From an uncultured bacterium (GTDB taxonomy: Bacteria > Verrucomicrobiota > Lentisphaeria > Victivallales > UBA1829), in contig URKJ01000062.1 of NCBI GenBank assembly GCA_900548385.1, forward strand, positions 1 to 15,848: 15,848 nucleotides of DNA. Direction: 5' to 3'. This document shows positions 15,131-15,848 of the stretch, in pieces (the first letter of the stretch is position 1; the number at the start of each line of letters is the position of its first letter). The notes under the pieces are model-generated. The model saw only the letters and a program-made list of their open reading frames with translations. It ran no database searches and was not told where the DNA came from. The position numbers and the translations under genes are program-made.

Positions 15131-15739
15131 TTACGCGATCGTTTTCTGAATTCCTTCCAGGATCATTTTTGCGGCGATGGCGGAGAGAAACAGTCCGCTG
15201 AGTTTGGTGACGATCAGGATTCCCTCTTTCCGGAAGAGTTTTTCCGCCTGTGTTCCGGCTGCGAGAAGCATGGTCAGGAGAACTGCCGCCAGCAGCAGGG
15301 CAAGCAGATTCGACACCGTGTTCCAGACCTGAGTCCGTTCCATCCCGATGATGATAAGGCCGGCGGCGGTGCCCGGCCCGACCGCCATCGGGATTGCGAT
15401 CGGAACAACCGCGATCCCGGAACTGTCCGCTGTTTCCTGTCTGCGTTTCCGCTTTCCGGATTCGCCCCATACGAGCGAGACCGCGCAGATCATGAGGATC
15501 GTCCCGCCGCCGACTTTGAACAGATGCAGGTCGATTCCCAGCAGAGAGAAGAACGCCTGTCCGCAGAAGAACAGCAGTACTCCCGCGATTACGACCGCGA
15601 TCCCGCTTTTCAGGCTGATGCGGAACCGTTCGCCCGGCGTGCAGTCCGCCGTCAGCGAGAGAAACGTGGAGAGCACCGCAAACGGATTCAGCAGAATCAG
15701 TATTTTCAGAGACGTGGCAAAAAACAGTTCCATAGGCAT
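15131..15739 (-). CDS. MarC-family integral membrane protein
   Basis: A 202-residue inner-membrane protein with about six helices (roughly 6-28, 42-63, 68-91, 108-131, 141-161, 178-197). Two half-related signatures of the MarC/UPF0056 family are visible: LLNPFAVLSTFLSLT (16-30) in the first helix and VPIAIPMAVGPGTA (112-125) in the fourth. The length is typical. AAGGAG lies 6 nt before the ATG at 15739. The family's function is unresolved; the old link of E. coli marC to multiple antibiotic resistance was not upheld. It lies upstream of the kinase on the same strand with a 110-bp gap and a separate kinase promoter, so co-regulation is possible but not shown. Its own promoter falls in the last 70 genomic bases or beyond the contig end. 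Confidence 0.92.
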   Translation of the reverse strand: MPMELFFATSLKILILLNPFAVLSTFLSLTADCTPGERFRISLKSGIAVVIAGVLLFFCGQAFFSLLGIDLHLFKVGGGTILMICAVSLVWGESGKRKRRQETADSSGIAVVPIAIPMAVGPGTAAGLIIIGMERTQVWNTVSNLLALLLAAVLLTMLLAAGTQAEKLFRKEGILIVTKLSGLFLSAIAAKMILEGIQKTIA

Positions 15740-15811
15740 TCCTTGCTCCTTATTGCTTGTTCCGGATTTTTTTTCTAAAAAACGTTTGATATTTTGAACT
15801 TTGTTCTATAT

Positions 15812-15848
15812 CTGTCTCTTATACACATCTGACGCTGCCGACGACTTA
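15812..15848. other. Nextera transposase adapter read-through (not genomic)
   Basis: From 15812 the sequence is CTGTCTCTTATACACATCT, the mosaic end, followed by GACGCTGCCGACGA (15831-15844), exactly the reverse complement of the Nextera read-1 adapter. The last four bases (CTTA) sit where the i5 index would begin. The true genomic sequence ends at 15811. Confidence 0.98.

Noticed and set aside
15021..15470. N-terminal extension of the kinase frame into the marC gene
   Set aside because: It would overlap about 340 bp of marC in another frame. The promoter (15047-15075) and AAGGAG before 15020 define a later start.
14196..15778. Plus-strand open frames opposite the kinase domain and marC
   Set aside because: No ribosome sites or recognisable domains, and the frames run across two real minus-strand genes and their spacer.
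1..15811. CRISPR arrays, tRNA or rRNA genes, transposases, integrases
   Set aside because: No regularly spaced repeats, cloverleaf-like or rRNA-like stretches, or mobile-element proteins were seen in any frame. The LRR-coding DNA (about 12050-12950) is repetitive only as diverged protein repeats.

Overview
The window looks like a chromosomal contig end from an anaerobic, probably gut-associated bacterium of the Lentisphaerota (Victivallis-like) or a neighbouring PVC phylum. This is inferred from three things. A pseudopilin-type N-terminus is paired with glycosidase genes under an AraC regulator. A very large Hanks-type kinase carries a DWG motif and periplasmic LRR and C-type-lectin-like domains. 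Fermentation enzymes (phosphotransacetylase, iron alcohol dehydrogenase) sit beside them. I could not run any search, so the taxonomy is tentative.

Left half (1-8453), AT-richer: the 3' tail of an unidentified gene (to 64) and 460 bp of non-coding or decayed sequence. Then comes an AraC-family regulator (528-1418), followed by a tight three-gene operon on the + strand: an 811-aa cytoplasmic GH-like protein of unknown function (1528-3963), a pseudopilin-like secreted protein (3980-4738), and a large exported clan-A-type glycosidase, possibly a lipoprotein (4752-7925). A good sigma70-type promoter (extended -10 at 1478-1486) lies in front of the operon. Just upstream are two direct repeats about 20 bp apart, a plausible binding site for the adjacent AraC protein. 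This reads as a carbohydrate-utilisation locus: the regulator senses a sugar, the exported enzyme and pseudopilin act outside or in the envelope, and the cytoplasmic enzyme processes the imported product. A 528-bp stretch with at most one doubtful small ORF follows.

Right half (8454-15811), visibly G/C-richer at third codon positions: an iron-containing alcohol dehydrogenase (+) converges on a thioredoxin-fold secreted protein (-) across a bidirectional terminator. Then, all on the minus strand, come a phosphate acetyltransferase with an unusual CoA-site loop, a 1167-aa transmembrane Ser/Thr kinase-like receptor, and a MarC-family membrane protein. The last 37 bases (15812-15848) are not genomic: they are read-through of the Nextera transposase adapter.

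The most interesting item is the kinase. The usual VAIK lysine is alanine, and a lysine sits instead in the glycine-rich loop, at the position used by eukaryotic WNK ('with no lysine') kinases. It is also a non-RD kinase (HLD for HRD). The intracellular kinase is joined through one membrane helix to a jelly-roll-like domain, about 14 leucine-rich repeats and a C-type-lectin-like domain.
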